DNA of 64,000 nucleotides, from assembly GCF_000527155.1 (NCBI RefSeq), contig NZ_AZUQ01000001.1, positions 3,051,889-3,115,888 on the forward strand. The letters run 5' to 3'. Within the stretch, counting starts at the first letter, position 1. Each line of letters starts with the position of its first letter. The translations under genes were made by a program, and so were the position numbers. This document shows positions 24,943 to 33,594 of the stretch, piece after piece. The notes below the pieces were generated by a model that was not told the origin of the DNA, made no database searches, and saw only the letters and a list, made by a program, of their open reading frames with translations. Source of the DNA: Haloglycomyces albus DSM 45210. Lineage in GTDB: Bacteria; Actinomycetota; Actinomycetes; Mycobacteriales; Micromonosporaceae.

Positions 24943-24966
24943 TTTACAAGGTACACACCTTGTGAA
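24943..24966. promoter_or_regulatory. TetR operator between regulator and transporter genes
   Basis: TTTACAAGGT-ACAC-ACCTTGTGAA is an inverted repeat with seven-base perfect inner arms (ACAAGGT/ACCTTGT) and two more matching bases after one mismatch. It ends 22 bases before the transporter start codon. Confidence 0.7.
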
Positions 24967-24988
24967 GTTTAAGGAAGGAACCAGACCA

Positions 24989-26344
24989 GTGACACACCCC
25001 GACGTTCTTCCCCGAATACAGAACCGGTGGATCCATGTCATCGGCGCGGGCCTGCTGCTGTTCATGATCCAATTGGACGCACTGACCGTCAGCGCCTCCA
25101 TCCCGACGATTACCACCCAGCTCGACACCACACCGGCAGTGGCACAATGGGCACTCTTGGGCTACACCCTCCCGGCGATTGCCTTCGCCTATCCGGCCGG
25201 CCGGTGGCTCTCGACCATAGGACAACGAACGGCACTGCTCTATTCCATCACCGGGTTCGCCGGAATCGGAATTCTCGCGGCCTTGTCCCCCACCATCGAA
25301 TTGCTCATCACCGCTCGGGTCGGTCAGGGCTGTTTCGCCGCCCTGACCTTCGTCCTCATGCCCCTCTGGGCCAGCGACGCAGTACAGCCGGAAAAACGCG
25401 GCCGCGCCATGGGAATCGTCTTCACCATCGGACCCCTCGGAGGACTCCTCGGCCCCTTCATCGGTGGACAATTGACCGACCTCTTCGGATGGCAGCCGAT
25501 CTTCCTTCTCAACCTGCCGGTCGCCGTAGTCACCCTCGCCATCGCCGCCACTCTTCCCGCTGATGGACGCCTCCACACCCCCAACGGAGAGACCATAAAA
25601 GACGCGCTACTGATGACCGCTGCAGCCGGCGTGGTCATGGTCAGCCTGACACTCGCGTCGGAAACACATCTCGCCTACCTCGCCGGGCTACTCGTCGCCG
25701 TCCCCATTCTGATCACCTGGCTGCGGCTTCCAGCGGGCGAACAGATCAAACGACTGCTGGCCATCACAACCGTTCGCGGCTCACTGACGGCACTGTGGGC
25801 CCAGACGGCCGTACAGCTGGGCATCAGCCTACTCATTCCCTTCTTCGCACAACGCGAACTCGGTGCCTCGGCCGGTGAGACCGGAATACTGCTGACCGTA
25901 TTGGCACTGGGGATGATCGTGGGAAGCCCCGCCTCCGGCTGGCTCAGTGACTACTGGGGAGCACGTCAGACCGCAGCCACCGGAATGATCGGCATCGCCC
26001 TGGGCGCTCTCAGCCTGGTGGGGTTGAACGCCGACTGGTCCCTTCTCGACGTGACCTGGCGAATGGGGATCCTCGGGTTGGGAATCGGCTTGTTCGCGGG
26101 AGCCCAGACGGCACTGACGATTTCAGCCGTACCCGCCAACCTTGCCTCGGCCGTATCAGGTGCGATCAGTTTGGCACGACAATGTGCGATCGGTACGGCC
26201 CCCGCGTTGGCCACCATCGCGTGGAGCCTAGGCGACTACGGGATAACGGGAATGCGCATGGCCATTATCGGTGCCGCGATCATCGCCGTCATCGGATTCG
26301 TCGCCGTCGTCAAAGGACGAACGGAACAGGCGGCCCACACCTAA
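24989..26344 (+). CDS. MFS drug-efflux-type transporter (DHA2-like)
   Basis: The 451-residue integral membrane protein has an N-terminal segment LLLFMIQLDALTVSASIPTI and QWALLGYTLPAIAFAYPAGR, typical of DHA-type exporters. GPLGGLLGPFIGGQLTDLFGWQPIFLLNLP corresponds to motif C and the start of helix 6. A second half has similar hydrophobic segments, giving 12-14 spans. The GTG start at 24989 has AAGGAAGG upstream; GTG 24962 would lie inside the operator. The TetR neighbour suggests induction by the exported compound. Confidence 0.85.
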   Translation: MTHPDVLPRIQNRWIHVIGAGLLLFMIQLDALTVSASIPTITTQLDTTPAVAQWALLGYTLPAIAFAYPAGRWLSTIGQRTALLYSITGFAGIGILAALSPTIELLITARVGQGCFAALTFVLMPLWASDAVQPEKRGRAMGIVFTIGPLGGLLGPFIGGQLTDLFGWQPIFLLNLPVAVVTLAIAATLPADGRLHTPNGETIKDALLMTAAAGVVMVSLTLASETHLAYLAGLLVAVPILITWLRLPAGEQIKRLLAITTVRGSLTALWAQTAVQLGISLLIPFFAQRELGASAGETGILLTVLALGMIVGSPASGWLSDYWGARQTAATGMIGIALGALSLVGLNADWSLLDVTWRMGILGLGIGLFAGAQTALTISAVPANLASAVSGAISLARQCAIGTAPALATIAWSLGDYGITGMRMAIIGAAIIAVIGFVAVVKGRTEQAAHT

Positions 26345-26362
26345 CGATCACAACCACGCGTC

Positions 26363-26440
26363 ACACCTAAACCACCCCGCGAGCGCCGATACCGATTCCC
26401 GGCATAGTGCCGGAAGGCGCTCGCGGGGTGGTTTAGGTGT
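26363..26440. terminator. 25-bp perfect inverted repeat between convergent genes
   Basis: The 25 bases at 26363-26387 are exactly complementary to 26416-26440, and inside the loop CCGGCA-TAG-TGCCGG (26399-26413) forms a second hairpin. The right arm covers the last two codons and stop of the UvrA-like gene. It would act as a very strong terminator in both directions. CACACCTAA is also duplicated at the transporter stop (26336-26344) and in the left arm. Confidence 0.75.
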
Positions 26441-28796
26441 TGCTGTTGTCGGCGAGGTGTTTGCCGGTGAGTGTGGTGGGGTTGTCGATGAGTTGTTGTG
26501 GTGTGCCTTGGAAGACGATGTGTCCACCGTCGTGGCCGGCTTCGGGGCCGAGGTCGATGATGTGGTCGGCGTGTGCGATGACGGCTTGGTTGTGTTCGAT
26601 GATGATGACGGTTTTTCCGTTGTCGACGAGGTGGTCGAGTAGGTTGAGGAGTTGTTGGACGTCGGTGGGGTGGAGTCCGGTGGTGGGTTCGTCGAGGAGG
26701 TAGGTTCCGGCTTTGTCTTTCATGTGGGTGGCGAGTTTGAGGCGTTGTCGTTCGCCTCCGGAGAGGGTGGTGAGGGGTTGTCCGAGGTGGAGGTAGCCGA
26801 GTCCGACGTCGTTGAGGTGGGTGAGGATGGTGTGGGCGGGTTTGAGTGGGGCGGGTCCGTTGGGGTGGAAGAATTGTTGGGCTTCGGTGACGGGCATGGC
26901 GAGGATGTCGCTGATGTTTTTGTTGCCGAGGTGGTAGTTGAGGACGTCGGGTTGGTAGCGTTTGCCGTCGCATTCTTCGCAGGTGGTGGTGACGCTGGCC
27001 ATCATGCCGAGGTCGGTGTAGATGAGGCCGGCGCCGTTGCAGGCGGGGCAGGCGCCTTTGGAGTTGGCGCTGAATAGGGCTGGTTTGACGTTGTTGGCTT
27101 TGGCGAAGGCTTTTCGGATGGGTTCGAGGAGTCCGGTGTAGGTGGCGGGGTTGCTGCGTCGGGAGCCGCGGATGGTGCTTTGGTCGATGGCGATGGTGGT
27201 GTTGTCGTGTGGCATGGAGTCGTGGATGAGGGAGCTTTTTCCGGAGCCGGCGACTCCGGTGACGGCGGTGAGGATGCCGAGGGGGATGTCGACGTTGATG
27301 TTTTTGAGGTTGTGGGTGTTGGCGTTGCGGATTTCGATGGTGCCGTTGGGGGTGCGTGGGTTGGTGTTGAGGGTGATGTGGTCGTTGAGGTGTTGTCCGG
27401 TGAGGGTGTTGCTGTTGGTGAGTTGTGGGACGGTGCCTTCGAAGCAGATGTGTCCGCCGTCGGGTCCGGCTTTGGGGCCGAGGTCGACGATGTGGTCGGC
27501 GATGGTGATGGTTTCGGGTTCGTGTTCGACGACGAGGACGGTGTTGCCTTTGTCGCGTAGTCGGGTGAGGAGGGTGTTCATGCGTTGGATGTCGTGGGGG
27601 TGGAGTCCGGCGGTGGGTTCGTCGAATATGTAGGTGATGTCGGTGAGTGGGGAGCCGAGGTGGCGGATCATTTTGGTGCGTTGGGCTTCTCCTCCGGAGA
27701 GGCTTCCGGTGGGTCGGTCGAGGGAGAGGTATCCGAGTCCGATTTCGACGAAGGAGTTGAGGGTGTGTTGGAGGGTGTTGATGAGGGGTGTGACGGTGGG
27801 TTCGTGGAGGGTTGTGGCCCATTCGGCGAGGTCGTTGATTTGCATGGCGCAGGCGTCGGCGATGTTTTTTCCGTTGATGGTGGAGGTTCGGGCGGTTTCG
27901 TTGAGGCGGGTTCCGTGGCATCCGGGGCATTCGGTGTAGGTGACGGCGCGGTCGACGAAGGCGCGGATGTGGGGTTGCATGGCGTCGGGGTCTTTGTTGA
28001 GGAATGATTTTTTGACTCTGGGGATGAGTCCTTCGTAGGTGAGGTTGGTGTTTTCGATTTTGATTTTGGTGGGTTCGCGGTAGAGGAAGTCGTTGAGTTC
28101 TTTTTTGGTGTAGTTGCGGATGGGTTTGTTTCCGTCGACGTATCCGGATTGGGTGATGGTGCGGACGAGCCAGCCGTCGGGTTTGTAGTTGGGGATGGTG
28201 ATGGCGCCTTCGTTGAGAGTTTTGGTGTCGTCGTAGAGTTCGGTGAGGTCGAGGTCGGTGATGTGGCCGCGGCCTTCGCAGTGTGGGCACATTCCGCCGT
28301 TGACGGTGTAGGTTTTGTGTTCTGTTTTGCGGTTTCCGCGTTCGACGGTCATGGCTCCGCTGGCGCGTATGGTGGGGACGTTGAAGGAGTAGGCGTTGGG
28401 TGGTCCGATGTGGGGTTGGGCGATGCGGCTGTAGAGGATGCGTAGGATCGCGTTGGCGTCGGTGGCGGTTCCGACGGTGGACATGGTGTTGGCTCCCATG
28501 GGTTCTTGGTCGACGATGATGGCGGTGGTGAGTCCTTCGAGGACGTCGACGTCGGGTCGGGCGAGTGTGGGCATGAATCCTTGGAGGAAGGCGCTGTAGG
28601 TTTCGTTGATGAGTCGTTGGGATTCGGCGGCGATGGTGTCGAAGACGAGGGAGCTTTTTCCTGATCCTGATACGCCGGTGAAGACGGTGAGTCGGTGTTT
28701 GGGTAGTGCGATGTTGATGTTTTTGAGGTTGTGTTCGCGGGCGCCTTGGACGCGGATGTGGTTGTGTTGGTCGGCGCGGTGTTGTGCGGTGTTCAT
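26433..28796 (-). CDS. UvrA-like ABC ATPase (UvrA2/DrrC type)
   Basis: The 787-residue protein has the UvrA architecture of two ABC cassettes with inserted zinc modules. First Walker A GVSGSGKSS, zinc Cys in CPHCEGRG and CPGCHGTR, signature GSLSGGEAQR. Second Walker A GVAGSGKSS, zinc Cys in CPACNGAG and CEECDGKRY, signature LSGGERQR, then DEPTTGLHP. It is clearly shorter than housekeeping UvrA, which suggests loss of the UvrB-interaction insert as in the DrrC/UvrA2 group linked to DNA-binding drug tolerance. A GAAGGAG ribosome binding site precedes the ATG. The coding strand is extremely A/C-rich. Confidence 0.85.
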   Translation of the reverse strand: MNTAQHRADQHNHIRVQGAREHNLKNINIALPKHRLTVFTGVSGSGKSSLVFDTIAAESQRLINETYSAFLQGFMPTLARPDVDVLEGLTTAIIVDQEPMGANTMSTVGTATDANAILRILYSRIAQPHIGPPNAYSFNVPTIRASGAMTVERGNRKTEHKTYTVNGGMCPHCEGRGHITDLDLTELYDDTKTLNEGAITIPNYKPDGWLVRTITQSGYVDGNKPIRNYTKKELNDFLYREPTKIKIENTNLTYEGLIPRVKKSFLNKDPDAMQPHIRAFVDRAVTYTECPGCHGTRLNETARTSTINGKNIADACAMQINDLAEWATTLHEPTVTPLINTLQHTLNSFVEIGLGYLSLDRPTGSLSGGEAQRTKMIRHLGSPLTDITYIFDEPTAGLHPHDIQRMNTLLTRLRDKGNTVLVVEHEPETITIADHIVDLGPKAGPDGGHICFEGTVPQLTNSNTLTGQHLNDHITLNTNPRTPNGTIEIRNANTHNLKNINVDIPLGILTAVTGVAGSGKSSLIHDSMPHDNTTIAIDQSTIRGSRRSNPATYTGLLEPIRKAFAKANNVKPALFSANSKGACPACNGAGLIYTDLGMMASVTTTCEECDGKRYQPDVLNYHLGNKNISDILAMPVTEAQQFFHPNGPAPLKPAHTILTHLNDVGLGYLHLGQPLTTLSGGERQRLKLATHMKDKAGTYLLDEPTTGLHPTDVQQLLNLLDHLVDNGKTVIIIEHNQAVIAHADHIIDLGPEAGHDGGHIVFQGTPQQLIDNPTTLTGKHLADNSNT

Positions 28797-28857
28797 GGTG
28801 TGCTCCTTCGTGGTGGTTGGTTGGGCTCGGGTCGTTTTTATCGTGTGGGTGTGACGT

Positions 28858-29394
28858 TTATTTAATCTGATTTGTGGGTTGGTTGGGTGGGTTTGGTGGT
28901 GTTGGAGTGAGTGAGTGGTAGTCGGTGATTTGGTATCGGCGTTGTTGTTGTGTTTGGTAGAGGGCGAGTGCTGTGGCGGTCCAGCTGGTGGATTGCCAGT
29001 GTTGTAGTGGGGTGGTGTCGTTGGGGTGGGTGTTGTGGGCGAGGGTGAGGTGTGGGAGGAATGGGCGGGTGTCGTGGTGTAGTCCTCGGTTGTTGAGTTG
29101 GTGGCGGAGTTCGTTGGCGAGGTTGGTGAGGGTGGTGATGTCGCCGTCGAGTCCGGTGCAGAGGTGGCCGCTGAGGTGGAATGCTCCGGTGCAGGTGAGT
29201 GTGGGTGCGGGGTGGTGTTGGGCGGTGTGTCGTAGGATTTCGGTGGTGGTGTGGTGTTGGTCGTTGGTGAGGTTTCCGAGGTAGGCGAGGGTGATGTGCC
29301 AGCTGTCGGGGTCGTAGAGTGTGGTGTTGGCGTTGAGGGTGGGGAGTTCGTTGTATATGGTTGTGGGGACTGGGAGTCCGATGAAGTAGTGCAT
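28858..29394 (-). CDS. 2'-5' RNA ligase / 2H phosphoesterase family protein
   Basis: This protein of about 178 residues has the two HxT motifs of the 2H superfamily: His33-Ile-Thr (SWHITLAYLG) and His115-Leu-Thr (PHLTLAH). The family includes LigT/ThpR RNA ligases and cyclic phosphodiesterases. The C-terminal tail is Pro/Asn/Thr-rich. I start it at ATG 29394 (MHYFIGLPVP); GTG 29430 would add twelve residues. It has the same A/C-rich codon style as the UvrA-like gene downstream and may be cotranscribed with it. Confidence 0.8.
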   Translation of the reverse strand: MHYFIGLPVPTTIYNELPTLNANTTLYDPDSWHITLAYLGNLTNDQHHTTTEILRHTAQHHPAPTLTCTGAFHLSGHLCTGLDGDITTLTNLANELRHQLNNRGLHHDTRPFLPHLTLAHNTHPNDTTPLQHWQSTSWTATALALYQTQQQRRYQITDYHSLTPTPPNPPNQPTNQIK

Positions 29395-29458
29395 GTGGGG
29401 ACCGCCGATTCTGTTACTGGTGGGTATCACTTCAGGAATTGAGTCATTACCGGTGGTA

Positions 29459-29464
29459 TATACT
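29459..29464 (+). promoter_or_regulatory. -10 element of a leaderless gene
   Basis: TATACT is followed by CAAATA and the ATG at 29471. There is no ribosome binding site. It is the clearest leaderless promoter in the window. Confidence 0.6.
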
Positions 29465-29470
29465 CAAATA

Positions 29471-30253
29471 ATGTCTAATGTTAGTGATGATCGCCCGATT
29501 GCGTTGGTAACGGGCGCGACGGCGGGTATCGGTACGGCGTTTTGTCGGGCGTTGGCGGCCGACGGATATCGTTTGGTCCTTTCGGCACGCAATGAGGAGC
29601 GCTTGAAGGAATTGGCGGAGTCGTTCGACGGCGCTGAAGTGTTGCCACTGGATCTGTCCACTGACGATGGTATGGGCCGACTGGAGCGGTTCGCCGCCTC
29701 ACGTCGTATCGATATGCTGGTGAACAATGCGGGTTTCGGTTTGAGCGGCACGTTTTTGAAGGTGCCCGCCGCGGATGAAGTGGCGATGCACCGCCTGCAC
29801 ACCGAAGCGGTGCTACGGGGGACCTTGGCGGTTCTGCCCGGCATGGTGGAGCGCGGCGGCGGTCGTATCGTCAATACCGCCTCGGTGGCGGCGTTCTTCC
29901 CCGGCAGCACCTATGCGGCGTCGAAATCGTGGGTGGTGAGCTTCAGCCAGTCGGTGGCGTCGGAAGTGGCCGCCCACGGAGTCAACGTCACCGCCCTGTG
30001 CCCGGGTTTCACCCGCACGGAGTTCCACCAACGCGCCGGAATGAATATGAGTAAGCTTCCGGAGTTCATGTGGTTGGACGCCGATCGAGTCGTCAAGGTC
30101 GGTTTGCACCATAACCGTCACGGCAAAGCCGTCTCGGTGCCCGCCCTGCAGTACAAGGCCATGTCGACACTGGGTCGATTGTTGCCCATGGGCCTCAGCT
30201 CCAAGGTGTTGGGGACCATCAGCCGCCGGCGCGTCGAATCGGCACGCCACTGA
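29471..30253 (+). CDS. short-chain dehydrogenase/reductase
   Basis: The 260-residue classical SDR has cofactor motif TGATAGIG (residues 14-21), NNAG (85-88) and the catalytic Ser138, Tyr148-x3-Lys152 (YAASK). The RN in LSARNEERL points to NADP preference. LCPGFTRTEF follows the active site. The substrate is unknown; such proteins are often annotated as ketoacyl reductase-like. It is leaderless by promoter position and ends before a perfect stem-loop. Confidence 0.85.
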   Translation: MSNVSDDRPIALVTGATAGIGTAFCRALAADGYRLVLSARNEERLKELAESFDGAEVLPLDLSTDDGMGRLERFAASRRIDMLVNNAGFGLSGTFLKVPAADEVAMHRLHTEAVLRGTLAVLPGMVERGGGRIVNTASVAAFFPGSTYAASKSWVVSFSQSVASEVAAHGVNVTALCPGFTRTEFHQRAGMNMSKLPEFMWLDADRVVKVGLHHNRHGKAVSVPALQYKAMSTLGRLLPMGLSSKVLGTISRRRVESARH

Positions 30254-30273
30254 GCCTGATCGGATCACAATCA

Positions 30274-30322
30274 TTATGTCGTCCGAGGGACGATCAGGCG
30301 GTCCGTTACTCGGACGACATAA
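30274..30322. terminator. 14-bp perfect stem-loop after the SDR gene
   Basis: TTATGTCGTCCGAG at 30274-30287 pairs perfectly with 30309-30322. Confidence 0.7.
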
Positions 30323-30375
30323 GATAAGCGATAGGCAAACGTTCAGCTTTGTCATTGCCCGGTATCGTTAATACC

Positions 30376-32691
30376 ATGCACGCGACTTCGACAACCTCCG
30401 CCCTGGGTATCGACTTCGGAACGACTCATACGGTCGCCCACCTACGTCACCACGACAATCGCATTACCGCGCAATTGTTCGACGGGAATACTCTGTTGCC
30501 ATCGGCCGTCTTCGCCGAAACCGACGGCTCTCTCACCACCGGTCGCGATGCGGTCGACAGTGGACGACATAACCCCGAACGTCTCGAACTCAACCCCAAA
30601 CGCCGCATCGACGACGGCAGTGTCTTCCTCGGAGCCGACGACTACCCCCTGGAACAACTGGTCGCCGCCGTCCTATCGCGAGTAAAAACCGAATGCGAAC
30701 GCACCGCCGCCGCGCTGGGACCGGTGACGATCACCGTTCCCGCCTCATGGGGTGCGACCCGGCGCCTGGTGATTCAGGATGCCGCCTCACAGGCCGGTTT
30801 CGGCCAGGTGACGTTGGTACCCGAGCCGGTAGCCGCAGCCAATCATTTTCTGAGCCTCAGCAATGTTTCGGTGCCCGACGGTGGCGCGGTGGTCGTGTAC
30901 GACTTCGGCGCGGGCACGTTCGACGCTACCGTTCTACAACGACAGGGTGGTGCGTTGAACGTGGTGGCATTGGACGGTTCTGATTCTCTCGGTGGTTTGG
31001 ACGTCGATCAGGCGTTGGTGGAATACCTGGTCGGTCAATATCCGGATGAGGATTGGTCATGGCTGAACTCCCCCGCTGGCACGCAACAACAACGTTGGGT
31101 ACGGGAATTCTTCGACGCGGTTCGTACCGCGAAAGAACGGCTGTCACGGCAGACGACTGCAGAGGTTCATCTACCGCATGGCAGCTCCGCCACTCATCTC
31201 ACCCGTGCTGAGCTCGACGAGGTGGTCGCTCCGCTGATTCGTCGTACGGTACGCACCACGCAAGGAGTGATTCGCGCCAGCGGTATCGGCCCTGACGCCG
31301 TAGCGGGTATTTTTCTAGTCGGCGGTTCTTCACGTATGCCCATTGTGGCCACAACCGTTCATGAACAGTTGGGCATGGCTCCCGTTGCTCTCGAACAGCC
31401 CGAGTTGGCCGTATCAGAAGGGGCGTTGGTCAATCCCGCCGCGGCAGCATCACCGCCTTCTCCTCCCCCTCAGGCATTTAGTCCTCCAGCCCCAGTGGAG
31501 CCGAATCGACCTCGTCGCCTACGTACGATGGCGGCCGTCAGTTCCGTCGCGGCCGTGGCAGTGGTAGCTCTAGTGGTCGCATTCGTGTTGCTTCCCGGTG
31601 ACGACAACGGTGACGGGACCGGTGGCCACATCGATGATGCCGCGAATTCGTCCTCTAGCGACGATACGACGGAGAGCTCGTCTCCCTCTACCGGACCGGA
31701 CGATGAGGTCGTCGACGATCCCGATTCAGACGTCGTCGACATCGATCAAGCGGCCTGGAACGACCCGGTATTGGAAGTCGACCCCGAGTTCACCGGAAAT
31801 ATCACCGCTACCACCTCGGTCGAAACCGCCTCCGGTCGAATGTTCGCCCTCGGCAGTCAAGGAGGGCGCGTGAGCCTGTGGGACGACGAGATGGGCCAGC
31901 ACATCGGTACCTTCACCCAACATTCGGAGGAAATACACACCATCCGTTTCGTCAGCTATGACGACACGCTTTGGGTTCTGTCACAGACCGACAGCGACGT
32001 GTACGTGTGGAACAGCTCCGATACCGGCGATTACACTGAAATCGAGCAGGATTACGACTACGACGCCGTTAAATGGGTCGGCCAGTATCGCGGCCAGATC
32101 GCCGTAGCCGAAGGCCATAAAAACGTGACCTTCCGAGGTCTTTTCACCGGCGAAAAAATCGATACCGTCCGTGGCGGCTGTTCCAACAACGCAGGTTCGG
32201 CCGTTGTCGAACAGGACGATACCGTCTACGTCGTTGCCATGTTCGACTGCGATGACGAACGCATCGGTGTCGTCAACGCTTCCGACGACGACGCCCCCAC
32301 CGTCGTCGAATCACAAATCCTCGACGAAACGGTCCGCGAACTCGGCGTCAACATCGTCAACGACAAAGCCTACGTCGCTTCCTATCAATCCAACGGACGC
32401 CTCCGGCTATGGTCGTTGGACAACCTGACGTTGATCCCCAATAACGTCACCGACCAATATCAAACCGTTGAGTGGGTAAAACCAATCAGACTGGACGGAC
32501 ACGTCGGGCTCGCGTGGAACGGCGATCAAGGGAGCGTGAAGTTCGCCGGGACCGAAAGCCCCACACCCGTCGGAGAGATCGAGCTGGACTCCGACGCGAC
32601 GCTCGGGCCGGTTTTCACCTACCGTGGCCATCCCGTGGTCTTGATCGCCACCGCGCAAGGAATGATCGAGTTCCGAAGTCTCGCTCACTGA
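30376..32691 (+). CDS. membrane-anchored Hsp70-type ATPase with predicted extracellular beta-propeller
   Basis: The 771-residue protein has an Hsp70/actin-fold ATPase domain (residues 10-352): phosphate 1 loop GIDFGTTHT, connect motif VVYDFGAGTFDATVL and adenosine motif GIFLVGGSSRMP. The substrate-binding domain of DnaK is missing. A Pro-rich linker (355-380), a basic stop and one membrane span (about 385-407) follow instead. After an acidic Ser/Asp linker (410-460) come repeated beta-strand units such as GGRVSLWDDEMGQHIGTF and TDSDVYVWNSSDTGDY, which look like WD40-type blades to the end. Topology suggests ATPase inside and propeller outside. TATCGT lies seven bases before the ATG (leaderless). 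Confidence 0.75.
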   Translation: MHATSTTSALGIDFGTTHTVAHLRHHDNRITAQLFDGNTLLPSAVFAETDGSLTTGRDAVDSGRHNPERLELNPKRRIDDGSVFLGADDYPLEQLVAAVLSRVKTECERTAAALGPVTITVPASWGATRRLVIQDAASQAGFGQVTLVPEPVAAANHFLSLSNVSVPDGGAVVVYDFGAGTFDATVLQRQGGALNVVALDGSDSLGGLDVDQALVEYLVGQYPDEDWSWLNSPAGTQQQRWVREFFDAVRTAKERLSRQTTAEVHLPHGSSATHLTRAELDEVVAPLIRRTVRTTQGVIRASGIGPDAVAGIFLVGGSSRMPIVATTVHEQLGMAPVALEQPELAVSEGALVNPAAAASPPSPPPQAFSPPAPVEPNRPRRLRTMAAVSSVAAVAVVALVVAFVLLPGDDNGDGTGGHIDDAANSSSSDDTTESSSPSTGPDDEVVDDPDSDVVDIDQAAWNDPVLEVDPEFTGNITATTSVETASGRMFALGSQGGRVSLWDDEMGQHIGTFTQHSEEIHTIRFVSYDDTLWVLSQTDSDVYVWNSSDTGDYTEIEQDYDYDAVKWVGQYRGQIAVAEGHKNVTFRGLFTGEKIDTVRGGCSNNAGSAVVEQDDTVYVVAMFDCDDERIGVVNASDDDAPTVVESQILDETVRELGVNIVNDKAYVASYQSNGRLRLWSLDNLTLIPNNVTDQYQTVEWVKPIRLDGHVGLAWNGDQGSVKFAGTESPTPVGEIELDSDATLGPVFTYRGHPVVLIATAQGMIEFRSLAH

Positions 32692-33056
32692 TCGAGTGGT
32701 CGCCCCTCGCGGTAGGCTCCCTCCACCTCCCGCACGAACGCCCAACGCGTGCCGATCCATACCTGCCAGGCGTCGTAGGCACCGCTCGGTGAGCCGGTCA
32801 AGGCCCGCATCGCCGCCGACGGAGTGCGAAACCGCCCCAAATGCGCGATCCTAATGTAGCCGTCACGTTCCACGCTCGCCTCAATCGTCCGCGAACCCAC
32901 ACGAATACGCATCTGAGCACCCGGATCGAACAGCCCGTCGGCCATGAAGTCGGCGAACTTCACATACATGGCGTCTCGGCGGTGGGGACGCCGCCAGCTC
33001 AACGGCGGCGTCCCCGGCAGAAACTCACGCGGCGGCGGTGGAATCTCATCGTCACT
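32685..33056 (-). CDS. small protein with RAMA/DUF4357-like domain
   Basis: The 123-residue protein has a region (about residues 45-100) reading FADFMADGLFDPGAQMRIRV, then EASVERDGYIRIAHLGRFRTPSAAMRALTG, YDAWQVW. This pattern (a short level helix, dG-i--g--f-tPSaAm---tG, W--W) resembles the RAMA/DUF4357 domain found with modification methylases and other nucleic-acid proteins. The start is GTG 33056 with TACGGT six bases upstream. It overlaps the stop of the convergent Hsp70 gene. The assignment is by pattern only. Confidence 0.5.
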   Translation of the reverse strand, partial: SDDEIPPPPREFLPGTPPLSWRRPHRRDAMYVKFADFMADGLFDPGAQMRIRVGSRTIEASVERDGYIRIAHLGRFRTPSAAMRALTGSPSGAYDAWQVWIGTRWAFVREVEGAYREGRPLDQ

Positions 33057-33129
33057 CACTCCCCCACCGTATCCGCCCCACAACGTGCCGACTCTCAATT
33101 GAGACCAACCCCGCCTCCCCCGCTGGGAG

Positions 33130-33591
33130 TTATCGCAACGCCGCCAACGCCGCGTCGGCATGGCGGTTCATATTGGATTCGTCGTGAACGTGCGTGACGA
33201 CGCGCCGGTCGGTACCGATCACAAAGGTATCGCGGGTCACTTGTGTCGAACCGTCGGCGTTGGTGATGAGAACTCCGAACAGTTCGGCAACCCTGCCCTC
33301 GACATCGGACAGCAAGGGGAAATCAAAACCATGAGTATCGGCGAACTCCGTCTGCCGCGCAACATCGTCCATGCTGATACCCACACTATGAGCTCCCGCC
33401 TGCCGAAACTCCGCGTTCATGTCACGAAAACGGCACGCCTCAGCCGTGCATCCCGGCGTCATCGCCGCCGGATAGAAAAACAACACCACGGGACCGTCGA
33501 CAAGCAGTTCGGACAGTCGTTGGGCACGACCCCGCTGGTCAGGGAGAGTGAAGTCGGCGACGGTATCGCCCTCGGAAGGTGGTGTGGTCAT
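33130..33591 (-). CDS. bcp: thioredoxin-dependent peroxiredoxin, PrxQ/BCP type (second copy)
   Basis: The 153-residue peroxiredoxin has peroxidatic Cys48 (TPGCTAEAC) and resolving Cys53, the same spacing as the protein at 2786-3259. The two sequences align nearly end to end (DQ-G---RLSELL--GPVVLFFYP-AMT-GCTAE-C-FRDM). It begins three bases after the stop of the upstream prenyltransferase-like gene, so the two are probably cotranscribed. Confidence 0.9.
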   Translation of the reverse strand: MTTPPSEGDTVADFTLPDQRGRAQRLSELLVDGPVVLFFYPAAMTPGCTAEACRFRDMNAEFRQAGAHSVGISMDDVARQTEFADTHGFDFPLLSDVEGRVAELFGVLITNADGSTQVTRDTFVIGTDRRVVTHVHDESNMNRHADAALAALR

Positions 33592-33594
33592 GTG

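Noticed and set aside
26341-28290. A 649-codon open frame antiparallel in frame to the UvrA-like gene, extremely Arg/His/Pro-rich
   Set aside because: It overlaps the UvrA-like gene on the same strand in another frame and reflects the A/C-rich codons; no motif is present.
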